Source: Oscheius dolichura
Lineage: Eukaryota > Nematoda > Chromadorea > Rhabditida > Rhabditidae
Direction: 5' to 3'
Assembly (NCBI GenBank): GCA_932521035.1
Contig: OW051497.1
Coordinates: 12,090,001 to 12,154,000, forward strand
Length of the DNA stretch: 64,000 bases
Under the pieces are notes generated by a model that was not told the origin of the DNA, ran no database searches, and saw nothing but the letters and a program-made list of their open reading frames with translations. Both the position numbers and the translations under genes were made by a program. Shown one piece after another: positions 45,372 through 58,200 of this stretch; positions within the stretch are counted from its first letter, which is position 1; each line of letters starts with the position of its first letter.

Positions 45372-47010
45372 GGTTCTGAGGAGTGATCTTTGTTGGAAGG
45401 GGCAAAAGAACAAGCGGAAAGGAGTCGGTCTGACAAGGGAAAACATAGAGTATCTTATCGAGACTGAATCGGCAGCCTGATTATGTGTCTGCAGCAGAGC
45501 ATACTATGAGAGTCGCATGTTTTGGAAAGAAGAGACAAACAAACAACACTGTTTCAACATACGTCTCCTCGGCTGATGTCTGGCTAATCTACACCACTTT
45601 TAGAGATAGGACTGACACGGGGCAACCTTTCACAATTCAAAGTTTAAATATGTGACCGCATAGGGCCACCACAGGACAAAGAAAATGACAACAACATATA
45701 AGACAGCTAGGATGTTTTGGTCGCACACACGCATAGGTCAAAAAACAAGTGCGGGTTGACGCGAATGACGGAGACCTACGTTTGTAGTCTTATTTGAAAA
45801 CAACAACAAGGCTGGACATATTTCTCTGCAGAGGAAAGGGCGGTTTCTTTAAAATGTATCGTGATTTCAAAACAAAGTGAGGACGCGCCTACTGGAGACA
45901 CCCAAACAAAATGCGCAAACTTGGGGATAAAGTGCTTACCCCCCAAAGAGATCACAACAAGTTTTTTTCCTGTGAGGGAACCGTGTTTTTCACACCTCGC
46001 CCCGCATACCCAGCGGTCTCAACCAAATCATGCGAGATGCTTACGTAAACAAAAACATAAGGGCGAACTTAAAGGTATTGGCTATGCATCTACGAGGGAA
46101 GAACAACAAGGTTGTTTTTTGCGAAGATGAGGCTGGGATTGAAAACATCCACTCAACATTCGATTGAGAAAGCTGAATAGTTCACAAGATCAGATACTTC
46201 TCACATAATAATAATAGACCCGGCTGTTCGAAAGCTAGCAGGTTTTTTAATATCCATGGTGTTAACAATGGGCCTGAGATTCCTCTGGAGCGCATGTGGG
46301 ATGGTATCGTCGAAAGAACCCCGCTAATTCAAGCGTATATTTCTTTGCAGAAGTAGCAAAGACATTTCTATATTGCGAAGTAGCGAGCAGTCGGCGGATA
46401 GAGAAGATTTCGAGGAAGAAAGGGCATGGATTAATACCATGCCTTTTAAATGAGGAGAAGACTCGGAGAAAGATGCGGCTGTGTAGAGGAGAGGAGTGCA
46501 TTGTTGGTTATATAGGATGTTTATGGTTGTCTTCACAACAATCTCGTCATCTTCACGAGGGAAAGGCATAAAAGGAACCGACTTGACCGCTTACTATTAT
46601 TGTGAATGTTGTGTCTGCTTTCTTCCGTCTAGGCTGCCCGTTTCGCAACAGAGATTTCGATTCTCTGGTAAGCAACGTAGTAAATATGAGCTGGAAAACA
46701 TGTAAATATGTTTCTCAGGACTGTCTAGCATAAATTTGTGTGGTCTGGTGAGCTGTAGACAGTCTCTCAAAGAAAGTAACGTTAGAAGAAGTTAAAAGAC
46801 TCTTGGTCTACAGAATAATAACAGTATAGCTTGGCGGGATTTTGAAGATAGCTACAACTTTTACTACTTGTTGTCTGTGAGCTCTTTTGCGTATCTCTTT
46901 TAACAGTAGGCGAGTGTAAACGGAGTACTAGTGTTCTGCCCTTCTAATGAGCTCAAGGGTTTCTAATTCCTAAAGTTTTCTCTCTTTCGTTAGTAAAACT
47001 GAGCCGCATA
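45372..47010. other. Intergenic region, no confident gene
   Basis: Overlapping frames of 60-90 codons on both strands around 46260-46705 exclude each other and lack domains or splice support. Probably promoter and UTR sequence. Confidence 0.35.
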
Positions 47011-47186
47011 ATGGGTAAGTCGACGTTTCCCCTACTCTCTCGAACAATCTGAGCGTTTCAGAGCGTGACGCCTTCTACTGTCTTCTGTTCTTTGCAATCG
47101 TCATCTTCGTGCTCAGCTGTATCTTTTTCCTAGTGTACATGTCAGTCAAGTATCCAAAAATAGTCGGAAACCTATTTGAAATGTAA
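47011..47186 (+). CDS. Single-helix membrane microprotein, 42 residues
   Basis: Exon 1 is only ATG G (47011-47014). A 47-nt intron (GTAAGT...GTTTCAG) leads to exon 47062-47186. The product is MERDAFYCLLFFAIVIFVLS followed by CIFFLVYM and a polar tail SVKYPKIVGNLFEM. One long hydrophobic helix with two cysteines fills most of the protein. Size and layout recall muscle regulins such as sarcolamban, but the sequence does not let me assign a family. The split start codon exon and perfect phase support it. Confidence 0.55.
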
Positions 47187-47395
47187 TTTAAGGCACTCCT
47201 AATCGCATCTGTCAGAACTCTCACCTCCTCCTAAATCTTTCCTTCTTAGTTGTACTAATTCCTTTCTGTAATAAATGATTTATTCTCTTTGTACAATAAC
47301 TGTAACAGCTGGAAGGCACTGAGTATCGGCAAGGGGCATATGGAATAGGTAGAAAAGCTAGACTTCAGTTGCTTGGCGTGGATTCACGTAGTTCT

Positions 47396-47551
47396 CTAAG
47401 CAATTTGATACTTTGTCCGGATTGATGGCAAACCTTTCATTTTCCGAGAACGTTGGATATCCACACGGACAAAGTACACAGCTAGGGCGATGATTGACAG
47501 TACTAGAAGACAGACCAGGGTATAAATAACAATCATCCAAGCCGTCCACAT
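47396..47551 (-). CDS. Single-helix membrane microprotein, 51 residues
   Basis: A single exon reads MWTAWMIVIYTLVCLLVLSI, then IALAVYFV and a basic tail RVDIQRSRKMKGLPSIRTKY. The N-out, basic-C-in pattern fits a type III microprotein. An acceptor-like TTTTCAG is two bases upstream of the ATG, and TATAAAAGG precedes it. It converges with the 42-residue microprotein, 209 bases away. Not recognised. Confidence 0.5.
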   Translation of the reverse strand: MWTAWMIVIYTLVCLLVLSIIALAVYFVRVDIQRSRKMKGLPSIRTKYQIA

Positions 47552-49600
47552 CTCTGAAAACCTTTTATAGTTTGATCAAGTGGTTGAGCAACAAAAGAGA
47601 GCAACCGTCAGCCTCTTGAAAAAAGTCCATTTCGGGAAGTGGAATAAATGGCTTCTTTCGGAACTAGGAAGAGTCAAAAAAGTGAGAGGAGTCAATGAAA
47701 TACTGAGGGCTGTCCTTTCATAAAGATGACAACTTGATTCCCCGAAGGGCCCTTAAGAGAGACGCTAAAGATCCGAAAAGGCGGGAAAATAAAAAAAGAG
47801 AAACACGTGTGGCGGTGATGTCGAGGAAGCTCTATTGATGCTGCTTTGGCTTGTTTCGGATGTCACAGCCTATTCTGATTTACGTGCGCCTTCAAGCGAA
47901 ACGTCCCGTGAATAGCAATTTTCTCTGGACATTTTGCATAGAAACGACGTAAGACGCCGATCATACACATTCCGGCGACTAAATGAAGCGGGCGGCTATA
48001 GAAGGAACGGGGAAAAGTACTGCGAATAAGGTAGATGAATAGAAAATATTGCGTGAAATCGAGAAAACTGGAACAGGGCCAGTCTACAAGTGTGTGAGGG
48101 CGGGCAGAGAGAGGCATGATTCACAGGCAAACAGAGGACGAGCGCAGAAAATGCGTGTGCCGGAGAGCACGGCTACAACTGGCAGGACAAGTTCTACGAA
48201 GATTCACCGAGATGAGGTGTCTTTTTTTTAGTTGAATGGGAGGTCTGACAATGGGTGGTTACATGAAAAATGGGAGAGAGAGGCGTCAGCTGGCCCAACT
48301 GATAAAGTTTCATTTCCGCTCATCAGCCTAGCTTCGAGTTTCAGTGCCTGATGTGTAACACGATAAAAAAGCTTGCACGTTTCTTTGTCATCTTCCTTTT
48401 TTGGTTAATTTTGTTAAAAATTCAAAGAGCGGCAGGATAAAGAGTGTGATCCAAAGCGCGGCAGCGAAAGAAAACGCAAGCAGACTGTATCAACGAAATT
48501 GAGCAGCTCCAAGTGGACAAATAGGGAGGGAATCGATGGCGGTATAGGTGGCTGATAGCGTTTTGGTTCGGAAGGATCCTTTCATTCTCGAAGCAGGAGG
48601 GAAAATAGAATGGGAATAAAAAAAATAAAGGGAAAACGATATAAAGACGACATGGTGTGGGAATTTTGTGGAATACTGACAAGGAAGGAACGAGGACGAT
48701 AGTGGATGAGTCAGCTGGCATAACGTGTGGGCTGGACGTTCCTGCGGGGGTGAATAAGATATTCAACAAAGATGGCCAGTCCGACGCAACAAGTGCTCTG
48801 TTGCGTCCACTAGGCATAAAAAGAAGATTGAAAAAAGCGTGATCCAATTATGAGAAGACAAGTGGAGGAATCTGGCGTCCATGCCGTCTGGCAGCCTCTT
48901 CAGTGTTGTTTGAGGGTCGCCGCTCCCATCTCCCTATGCTAATCGTGGGATAAACACTCCTCATCACGTTTTCTCTAACATCGGGGATAGGTCTTTATTT
49001 CGGATCGATTATTGGATCTCCTTGGCATCCGGCAGCTCCAGCTTGTTTTTCTCGGGCACCGAAGAAGCACATATAACGGTAGACCTAGAAGGAAGTTTGA
49101 AAGCGCTGGGCAATTTTCACACATGCCTAGTTCCGTTGCAGGAAAGGTGCAATTTGTAACAGAATAGGTTTTATTGGCTCCGATCTACACTTGAATCCGT
49201 TCATCTCGACAGTCTGCTCAAAGAGCATCCCATATACTGTGCGACTTTACAGCAAGCGCCGAGAAACTAACAATTCTGTCTCGTGTTTACTCAAACTGTT
49301 TACGGGGCCAGTGCAGCAGTAGAATTTTGATTCTGTTCCTTCAAATGCTTGTTCTTGGAACACTGACGATTGTCTTTTGGTTGTAATATCGATGAGTTCA
49401 CCTTCCTCTCAGCTGACCATGAGCGCTACGATCGGTTTTAAACAAGAAGTTTATTGAGGATCAGTGAAAACAGCCGGCCGATTTGTATTACCTCTTTGTT
49501 ATATACAGTGCTCAATACCCACATTTTACCCTCAGAGGATTAGTAAGCATACCTCTTTGTTTTTGTATGATTTATATAAGTCTATCGGATCGTCATGCTC
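47552..49600. other. Intergenic region with weak exon-like fragments
   Basis: The long minus-strand frame at 48422-48847 is likely chance. Near 49020-49180 on the minus strand, a 38-nt GT..AG intron would join KTYSVTNCTFPATELG to STVICASSVPEKNKLELP, ending at a TAA. These could be exons of a small secreted protein downstream of the cystatin gene, but no start could be found. An AATAAA at 49451-49456 (minus strand) probably ends the cystatin mRNA. Confidence 0.25.
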
Positions 49601-50132
49601 TCAATGAGAACTGTCTGTTACTTCGGCTATTTTGGTCACCTCCAGTGTCTTTGTCCAAGGCTGGGAAAACACGGTCAACTGGTACACCTAAAAGCAAGTA
49701 AATTAAACAAGAAAAATATGACGAACCTTTGTAGGGCCATTAGCGGTAGCGGGGCAATTGGACGCGTTCAACTCGGCGGTATCCTTTGTACAGGAGGATT
49801 GGCCGAATTCGACTTGGAGATCGTAATTAAGTCCGGCTACAACTTGCGTCTTTGCTGACAGGACCTTGAAAGTAATGCTAAAATATACCGGAAATAAATG
49901 CCTACCTTGACTGGGACGAAGGCGAGGTTTGTGTTGGCGTTCTTCTCGTTGACCGCCGTGGTGACGATAGGTTTCCATGCCAGCTCCTAGAAGACTTCTT
50001 TAGTCTGTAACTTCGAGAGGAACTTACCAGGAACTCTGGATCGGAAGCATCCTGGTCGGTGTATCCTCCGACCATCTTGGTCTTTGTAGCAGATGCCAGG
50101 GCGAAGAGAGCGAGGAGGAAGAGGGCTTTCAT
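49601..50132 (-). CDS. Secreted cystatin, cysteine protease inhibitor
   Basis: ATG 50132 gives a signal peptide (MKALFLLALFALASA). The inhibitory trunk near the N-terminus is MVGGYTDQDASDPEF with the conserved Gly. The first hairpin has QVVAG in VLSAKTQVVAGLNYDLQVEF; the second hairpin is FSQPW. Two cysteines flank SSCTKDTAELNASNC. This is the full set of type-2 cystatin contacts, so inhibition of papain-like proteases is expected. Four exons; the second intron needs acceptor TTTCAAG (41 nt) to keep the frame. Secreted nematode cystatins act in digestion control or host immune modulation. Confidence 0.9.
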
Positions 50133-52231
50133 TCTAGAGTTTCAAAGAGTAGACAACGAAGAATAAGGCGGGAGTAATGGTTTTTAAAGCGGCGAGAGAC
50201 AGGTGACTCACTGTAAACAAGAAACCAATACGTCAATTTTTCTGTGATTGATGGAAATCTACGAAACGAAGTGCCTATGCACTTATAGCTAGGGGCGGCT
50301 ATTTCGGTAGGATCTAATGGTTAACGGGAATAACAGTATTGAGGTAAGAACGCTTTTTGGTGTTGCATAGAAACAAGTGAACGGCGATAGCGAGCTGTTT
50401 ACGCGGGAAAATGTGACTTTGTGTCCACGGTATTGGTGATTGTGGGACCATTGTGGGGTCGACCCCTTTTAAACCGTGGAAACAGACGCCCAATCAAAAC
50501 AAACATTTCCTGGTGAAAAATCTCCTCAATCCGGTTGTTTTGACTGAAGGAACAAACCAAAGATTCATTGCTTGCTACCTCCAATTAATAACCGATCCTA
50601 GGGGGTCAGGAAAGTGTAAAATGTTACAGCCCAGTCAAACCTGTTGTTGTCTAACAAGTCTGAGGCTGTTTAAACCGACAAGGAATAGAAATAGAAGAGG
50701 AGGAAGCAATGTTATCCATCCCCGTCTTATGGCAAAAGGGCAAATGACAGTTTGGTGCCACGTTCGACTGTCAATATTTGGATGGAAGTAAGGAGAGCGT
50801 GTGCCGAATTTCAAAACATGCGATCTTTTTGAAGGCTCTGAAACCCTTCTCAATTTTTGTTCCGAGTTGATCTGATTAACGTAACAATTACAAGAGGATT
50901 TCCGTAAAAGGATGGACTCCGCCGCGTGGGTGCATTTTAACAAAAGCGCAGATTGGGGCCAACAACCAGTTTCGTGAAAAGAACAAAATACAAACTATTC
51001 TATGGCTATCGAGTTGCAAAAGGGCGCCGGCAGAGGAGGTGAAGGCCACCCGCAGTCCAGAAACGTTTCACGAGGTAGTTATTTTACTACGCTTTCGGTA
51101 AACAGGAGATCCGCAACAAAACAATTTTCACCGAAAGGATGGCTGCCACTTTTGTTGAATTACGTGCAAACCCCCATGTTTTTGAAGACTGTCATACAAG
51201 AAACGTCTTTTATTCAATGTGTTTTTTTCGTAGGAAACCAAGAAAATTGCTTGACTTCCCCCGACTCTTCCCATATGATGCCATTTTTTCGATGTGATTA
51301 ATGTTTTCCTATTTTTCATGAAAAAAAGATTCATATTCTCACAGTCTGAAACTAGCCGGCGTCTATTAGTGGCCAGCTACTTCCTCATCAGACAGTTCTA
51401 AATTTTCCTCTCACCCGGATGGCCTCGAGACAGGTGATAAAATGATATCCGACAGTTTGTAATAGACGGGGGCTGGTCAAATATGATGTCAACATCCGTC
51501 TGCTCCTCTCCCCATTCTGTCAACCATCCCAGCTTTTGTTATATCCTACTAGGTTCCCCGGAACGTCTTCCACCTCTGGGAATGGTTATTCCTGGCTGAA
51601 AACAACTTTCTTTGTGACTTCATTAGTGCATCCGCTGAAAAGAATGGAGGTGTTGCTCCGAAGTTCTCAATTTGGGAGCCCGAGGGTAATTATAGAGTTT
51701 TCTTGGAATGTTCCCAAAGTGAATGACAACCTTGTGGCGCCCAGAATAATCTGTCACCAGATGATGTCACTTATCCCGGAGGCTAGAGTGTTCCAAATGT
51801 GTTTATATTCAATCCAGACCGTACGTTAGACTCATATTGCCCCAAGAATTGACTATGCCATGTTTGCTTTAGGTCCATCCCCTAGAAAAGACGAACTCAC
51901 ACATCACACTCCTTCCTGATTCCTCTAACAATTGAAAACAGAGATAGATGTCTTCCTGTACCATCCGGGGCAAGGCCTTCCTGTCCTTTTGAACAGGAGG
52001 CCGATTCCGGCAGCTGTGTCCACTTTTGCAGACAACAGCCGTATTTCGCAATGGAGGCCTCCAAAAAGAGATCGCGCAGTGGCAACCTGTTCTGGTTGCG
52101 CTAACTTTCGATCGGTCGGACGATCCATATTGTGCGTTCATTCTCTCGTACTTTCTTTGATATTACAACCAAACTTCTTGATCTTTTTCCTTATTTGAAA
52201 CTCTTAAATTTTTTTATAGACAACGTCGTGT
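50133..52231. other. Region upstream of MLK gene with unresolved exon-like frames
   Basis: From 50133 to 51500 no gene is seen. From 51536 to 52150 long plus-strand frames look partly coding: NVFHLWEWLFLAENNFLCDF with APKFSIWEPEG, and further on EIDVFLYHPGQGLPVLL. They may be further 5' exons of the MLK long form (a phase-0 donor at CGATCG|GTC near 52113 would fit) or a separate gene. I could not close a model. Confidence 0.3.
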
Positions 52232-55200
52232 ATGAAGTACAGCGACCTGCCGAACATCACGAGGGTCCCATACATTCAAGTAAACGGCTGCGAGGATGAG
52301 GTACGTGATATCTGTGGTCCTGACGCGAGCCCCTGCCCGCTATAGTTTTTCCATTGTGCACTCTCGAAGCTGTGCGGCGAGTTGCACTAATGGATCTTTT
52401 TACAGCTTTTTCTTCAAGTCTCATTATCTCTTAATCCTCATCAAGAATACTGAAAAACACACAGAAAGCCGGCATTTGTCCTATATATTTTCATGGATAT
52501 ATCTGTATTAAAATGAGCGCTTTTCAAGTGGATTTTGCAGTAGAAAGATTAGAGAATCGATTTAAACTTACGAAATGACTTTTTCGTGCTTTTAAACAAG
52601 ATCCTTCTATAAAAATTCACATTTTAACGTAGGACTGCTAAAGTTTTATAAAAAATCATAAAAATTGGATAGACTAAGCGTTGTAAGCGTTATGTTAGAC
52701 AATGTTCCATATGAATTAAAGGATTGGAAAATAAAAGCCGTAGGAAATCTTTCTCTTTAATTTATACACATTTTCATATACTTTCTTTCCTATTTCTAAT
52801 ATTTTACAGGAAGACGCGTGGCCGGTCATCGACGACGGCTACATCGCGCCGGGCCTCACAAGGCAGGGTAGCGTTAGTTGTGAGGTAGGTATTTTATTTT
52901 ATCATTTTTAAATTTAAATTTCATATTAGGTTCTAAGTTTTATGGACGAAACTCAACGAAATATGAAAACTGATGAACCTTCCCCCTATGTCCAAGTTTC
53001 AGCTAACGGCATTGGTACACCAGGTAACATTTTCCTTTTCTTTTTCATTTTATTTTAATTAAAGGCCCCACGCAAAATTAAGAATTAAACTTGAACTATT
53101 TCACTGAATAAAGGAATCCAAAAAATTGGAGTTTTGGATGTAAAACAAAATCAGCGCCGTTGAAACAGACGCGGCTAAAGAATCCAAATAAAAACTGCTA
53201 AAACTAAAAACCCTGCCGTATAAAAATATTATAGAAAGGCAATTTTGTGTTGCTTCAAAAGCCAGTAACAGTCTCTGAGGAAAAATATCTTACAAAAGAG
53301 CCAAATTTAAATCTAGTGTAAAAAGAAGCGTGACTCGCTCCAGAGGGTTAAAAAAAAGCAGCGATAGTTCTACCACACACTTGAATTTGTACAGCTTATG
53401 CTGACTGTTCTTAATTTGAAAATTGATGAGATACATTTACAGGTACGACGAGTCGGTCGCGAGGAATCAGTCGAGACGGAGAATACGTCACTCTTCGACC
53501 GGTAGCGAAGAAGAACAAAGCTACATCTTTGGATAAAGATCCAGAAGACGACGAATATGGGGATGAGGCCCCAAGACAGGGTGAGTCATCATGTTTACTG
53601 CAAGGGTGCGCATAACCTAGGCAGGGCAATGTTTTGTTAAATACTCAAAACGACAGAGGTGGGAAAAGGAAAAGAGCTGTATAAAACTTATACGAACAGC
53701 GAAAGAAACACCACTAGGTACAGAAGGTAGAGAAAAGAACGGAATGACTCAAAACCAGGGTGACACATATGCATAGGAGGGGCTGAGGCAAGGCTGGTTA
53801 TGAAATCCGCGCAGGTTGAGATCAGCTAAAAAAATGTCCTGGGTAGATGATAACTTATCCCAAATGATTGGTTGCAAAAGCTGAGCCAAAAAGAAATGCA
53901 AAGCGTGGGGAGATTAGCCACGGTTGCCAAATATAACCCGGAGAGCTTATTGTGGCTTTCAAAAAACAGGTGCTGTACGCAACATACACAGTCCAATTGT
54001 TGACGTAGCCCACAAGAAACTCACTATATTGAAGTTGGATGTATAAAATATATAGTTTTGGAGCCATGGCTCTAAAGAGCCAAAGAGCATCCGTTGGGCA
54101 CTGAAAAAAAACCTTTTTTGTTTTAAATGGTTAAATGGTGTCAGAGGCTTTGCTAAATCCAGACTGTAGTCCCTCTTTCCCTCGAAACCGTTATGCAGAT
54201 GTCAACCTCAGCTCCAATTGTGTTGAGAACAACGCGTTGTTTTGCTCCTTCTGCACCAAAAAATGCCACAGTGTTTATGTGTTAATCAAAATTCCATGAT
54301 GGGGTAGGGGCTGGGATGATGATGATTATAAACAAAGGGGGATATCAGTCTTCTGCCGACAGTCCCCACAAACGGTCGTCTGCCCATTGCTCTCTCCACC
54401 ATGGCTGACCCCAATGCCAAAGGATATGCTCCTGTGCCTGCTCCCCGTGTCCGTGTTAAGCTACGGGAACAGCGTACACCCCCTGTTCCCGAGGAGAAGC
54501 GATTTGCTACTGTCCCTGATCAGCTTCCTGAGATGGTTGAGCCTTCTAATAAGCCCGACTCCGAAGAGAATCCGTACATCTTTCTCTGGCTTACCTACAC
54601 CGTTCCTGGCAGGCCTGGAGATCCACCTTATCCGAAACCTCGTAAAAACCATGATCCAGGTTCTCTTTTCCCTAATTCTTTTCAATTTACTCAGATTGGG
54701 ATTAGCTATGGTTATAGCTTGTTATGGGGATGCCTTGCTCTCTTTTGTGTCTGAAAAGCCAATTTTGACACTGGTCTAGGCCGAAGGCAAAGCGATGTTG
54801 TGTTGTTTATCGCGTTGCCCACCTATCTGAGGGGGCCCGATCGTTCAAATGACCACCTCAAAATTGGACGCTTATCAGGGGCATATCCCCTATAGCTGCC
54901 AAGACTGTTTGCTACAGGGCTGGCCACCCAAACACGCGACAGTCCTACCGGAAGCGTTTTGCATATGAAAAGCCTTGACTTGAGAAAGATAGACTTTAAT
55001 TAGCATTTCGCAATAACAACTTCCTACCGTCGCGAGCAACATTCCAAAGCCGCACACAAACACTTCCTTATGTTGTCAGGTGGTAGCGGGTATCGTGCCG
55101 TAGAATACGAAGGGTAGCTACTTTTCTGGAGAAATCTCCTTTTTAGGCTTCACGGACGTCGCCCTACGGAAGTACGCCGACGAACGCAAAAGCGGCGTCC

Positions 55201-58200
55201 CGAGCAGAGTCTACCAGGTTCTATACGATTTTGCCACCAATGGAATGGATGAGCTGAAGCTGAATGCTGGGGATACTGTAACCTGCATCATGGACAACAC
55301 GTAAGTAATCCCATAAATTCTAGAGACAGGCGATTTCAGTGGTGAGCCGGGATGGTTCTATGGAGAGGCACAGGACGGAAAGATGGGCTTCTTTCCGGAG
55401 AGTTTCGTGAAATTTCTGGGTAACGAGCAAAGCTTTACCGTTGACTGTTGATTCAGGAAGCGGTCCTCGCCAAGTTCGGATGTCGCAGGTCTCGTTCGAC
55501 AACAAGGACATGGAGGAATGTCTACTTGGCCGAGGAGGCTGTGCCGAGGTCTATCAAGTCAGTTACAATGGCGGAATGGCCGCTCTGAAAGTATTCCGAA
55601 AGACTGGAGCTAAGCTTAGCGCGACGGAAGGTAATTCATGACCTGTTGACATCATAGTATACGAATCTTTAAAGCTGTACGCCAGGAGGCCATCCTGATC
55701 AATCGACTAACTCATCCGAACATTATCAAGCTGTACGGAATGTGTTTGGATGCTCCGAATGTGGGACTACTGCTCGAGCTGTGTGAAGGTTTGTGGCCAT
55801 TGGTTCTTTTCTAAATATATTTCAGGAAGGGCACTGAAAAACATGCTCACGCATGTGGAAAAGACTAACACCTTTGTGTCGGTGCGCTTTATGGTGGACT
55901 GGGCAGTGCAAGTAGCCACTGCTATGGAGTTTTTGATCATGCAAGACATTTTACACAGGGATCTTAAAGCCGAGAATGTTCTGGTCAAGGAACGTGTTTG
56001 TTATTGTGATTGCAGCTATGATTATGAGGTAAGGAAACAAAAAAAACACAAGGGTGAAAAGCGATACCCCGGTTATTTATTATTTTGTGGGCCAAACAAG
56101 AGGAAAACGGTTTCTAGATCTGTCCAGTATGCTGTGGACACACTGTTCGAGCGAGGTTGACCCTGAAGATAACAGACTTCGGTACGACGAAGGAACGAAT
56201 TGAACAGGATGACAAAAGGTACCCAATAACGGGCAACACAGGAATAGTCCACGTTTAGAATGAGCAACCACGTTGTGGGTACATACTCCTGGATGGCTCC
56301 CGAAGCATTCCGTCTTCATAAATATACGGAAGCATCCGATGTCTGGAGTTTCGGAGTAGTTCTGTGGGAGATTCTAACAAGGAAAGTGCCATACGAGGGC
56401 GTTGGTCCGATCATTGCTGCATTTAACGTAAGGATTAATTCATTTTCTTATTTCACCGGCTTTATAGGTAGTCAAAAATGGTTCGATGCTTGAAGTAGAC
56501 AACTACTGCCCTGATAGATGGAAGGTTATTATGAAAGGCTGCTGGGACACTGACCCTCAACTGCGGCCAACCTTTAGCCAAATCAAAAACGACCTGCTCA
56601 AGTACAAACAGGATCTGGAGGCTGACGACGTCACGGTCGAGGAAGAGGAGCGTGTTGAGATGACACAAAAGGAGATTATGGAGATTATCACCAACTTCCG
56701 TGACAATCCCCACGTTACCAATGAGTACACGACCTACTACGAGAAGCTATACAAGAAGATCGACGACTTCATGATTGGAAACAAGAGGGAACAACACGAA
56801 GAGCCTAAAACGGTCAGTTTTTTTGAATTATAAAGCTAACCAAATCAATATAATTTCAGAAGGTGCCTCCAGTGAAGCCTCGTCGTAAAAATTACAAGAA
56901 TATCAAGAAGGCAGACATCGGAGCCCCGATGGATACACGCCACATGGCGTCCATCCGTCCTGCCCGCCCTACCAGCACATCTCCTCATCAAAGCGGTCAT
57001 CTCCAGATCATCCGTTAGTCTTGCTAAAGCCTAATTGCTGCATCGCAACTGAAATGTAGCATGTTCAATTTACCACAGGATTTTTTGTCATGTCGCGCAC
57101 GTTTTATGCATCAGCGATGTCATTTTATCTTGGCTTTTACGTTGTGACGTGTTTGTAGTGTCGGACAAGCTGTCGCCGAGCTCTTCCGCTCCTGCTCAAG
57201 TCCAAGATTATGCTGGTACTCTGCCACGGATCCCCAGGAAGCCTGTGGAGAAGGAGGCGCATCCCACTCTTGGCAATGCCTTGTCCATTAGCAGCCCGAA
57301 CCTGAACAATATTACCGATGGTAACAGCACGTTGCGGAGAAAGGATGCCATCAAGAGAAAGAATAAGAACCTTGTCCCCTCTCCTAACCACGGTGGTACT
57401 GAAACGCCTCCAAAGGATTTTGCAAGCATTTCCGTGGCTGATCCTGGTCCGTGTTGTGTTTGTTTTCTTTTCGCTTTTGATTTTATTTAATTCATATTAC
57501 CGTCTATTTTAGCTAAATTTGTCGAAGCCTTGGCTACACCTGTGCGCAGACCTAGTAAAGATCACAATAATAAATTGGTCGAGACGGTCATGAAGAACGA
57601 TGAGGACACTCCTAAGGAGCACAAGTCTCGCTTTAATCGAATCATCACCACGCCTATATCGCGACTCTTCAGAGTAACTAAAAACGGGTCGTGAGTATAA
57701 TACGATCATTACAGCACCGTAACAGTAGAAGCATCGAGGATAGCGGTGAGGAATCTCCTCTAGCCACTACTCCCTCTTATTCGGCCCGATCGTCGACGTC
57801 TTCTACAAAAGGAAGTGTACTGTATGCCCATATGGGAAGAGGACCCACCCCGCTGGACTCCTATCAGGTACTACAAGCACTTGTGCAATTGATATTTTCC
57901 TTCTTCAGAGACAGCACAGTCGCCCTCGAGTGAGCTCGCACACTTTTGCTTCGGACGAGGAAAACTTCATGTCGACTGGAAGGCGAAATAAAATATCTCC
58001 TTCAGAAGATTCTCGAACGGCTTCCATGTCATCGTTCGCTCCACAGAAACCGACGTCGTTATCTCATTTGGAGAACTTCCATCCTAAGCAACGTCCGATG
58101 GGAATTGACGACACCCTTCCCTCCCCGTCGGAAATCTACGGAGCAATGGGTTTGGTTTCTTGTTTATTAGGTTGAGCAATAAGACCAAGCTTCAGCGTTG

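Noticed and set aside
48422-48847. Minus-strand frame of 141 codons
   Set aside because: No splice structure, no domain and a composition biased by local pyrimidine runs. Other frames in the same place are equally open, so it is probably chance.
51869-52141. Minus-strand frames opposite the plus-strand frame at 51932-52198
   Set aside because: They mirror the plus-strand frame and have no splice or domain support.
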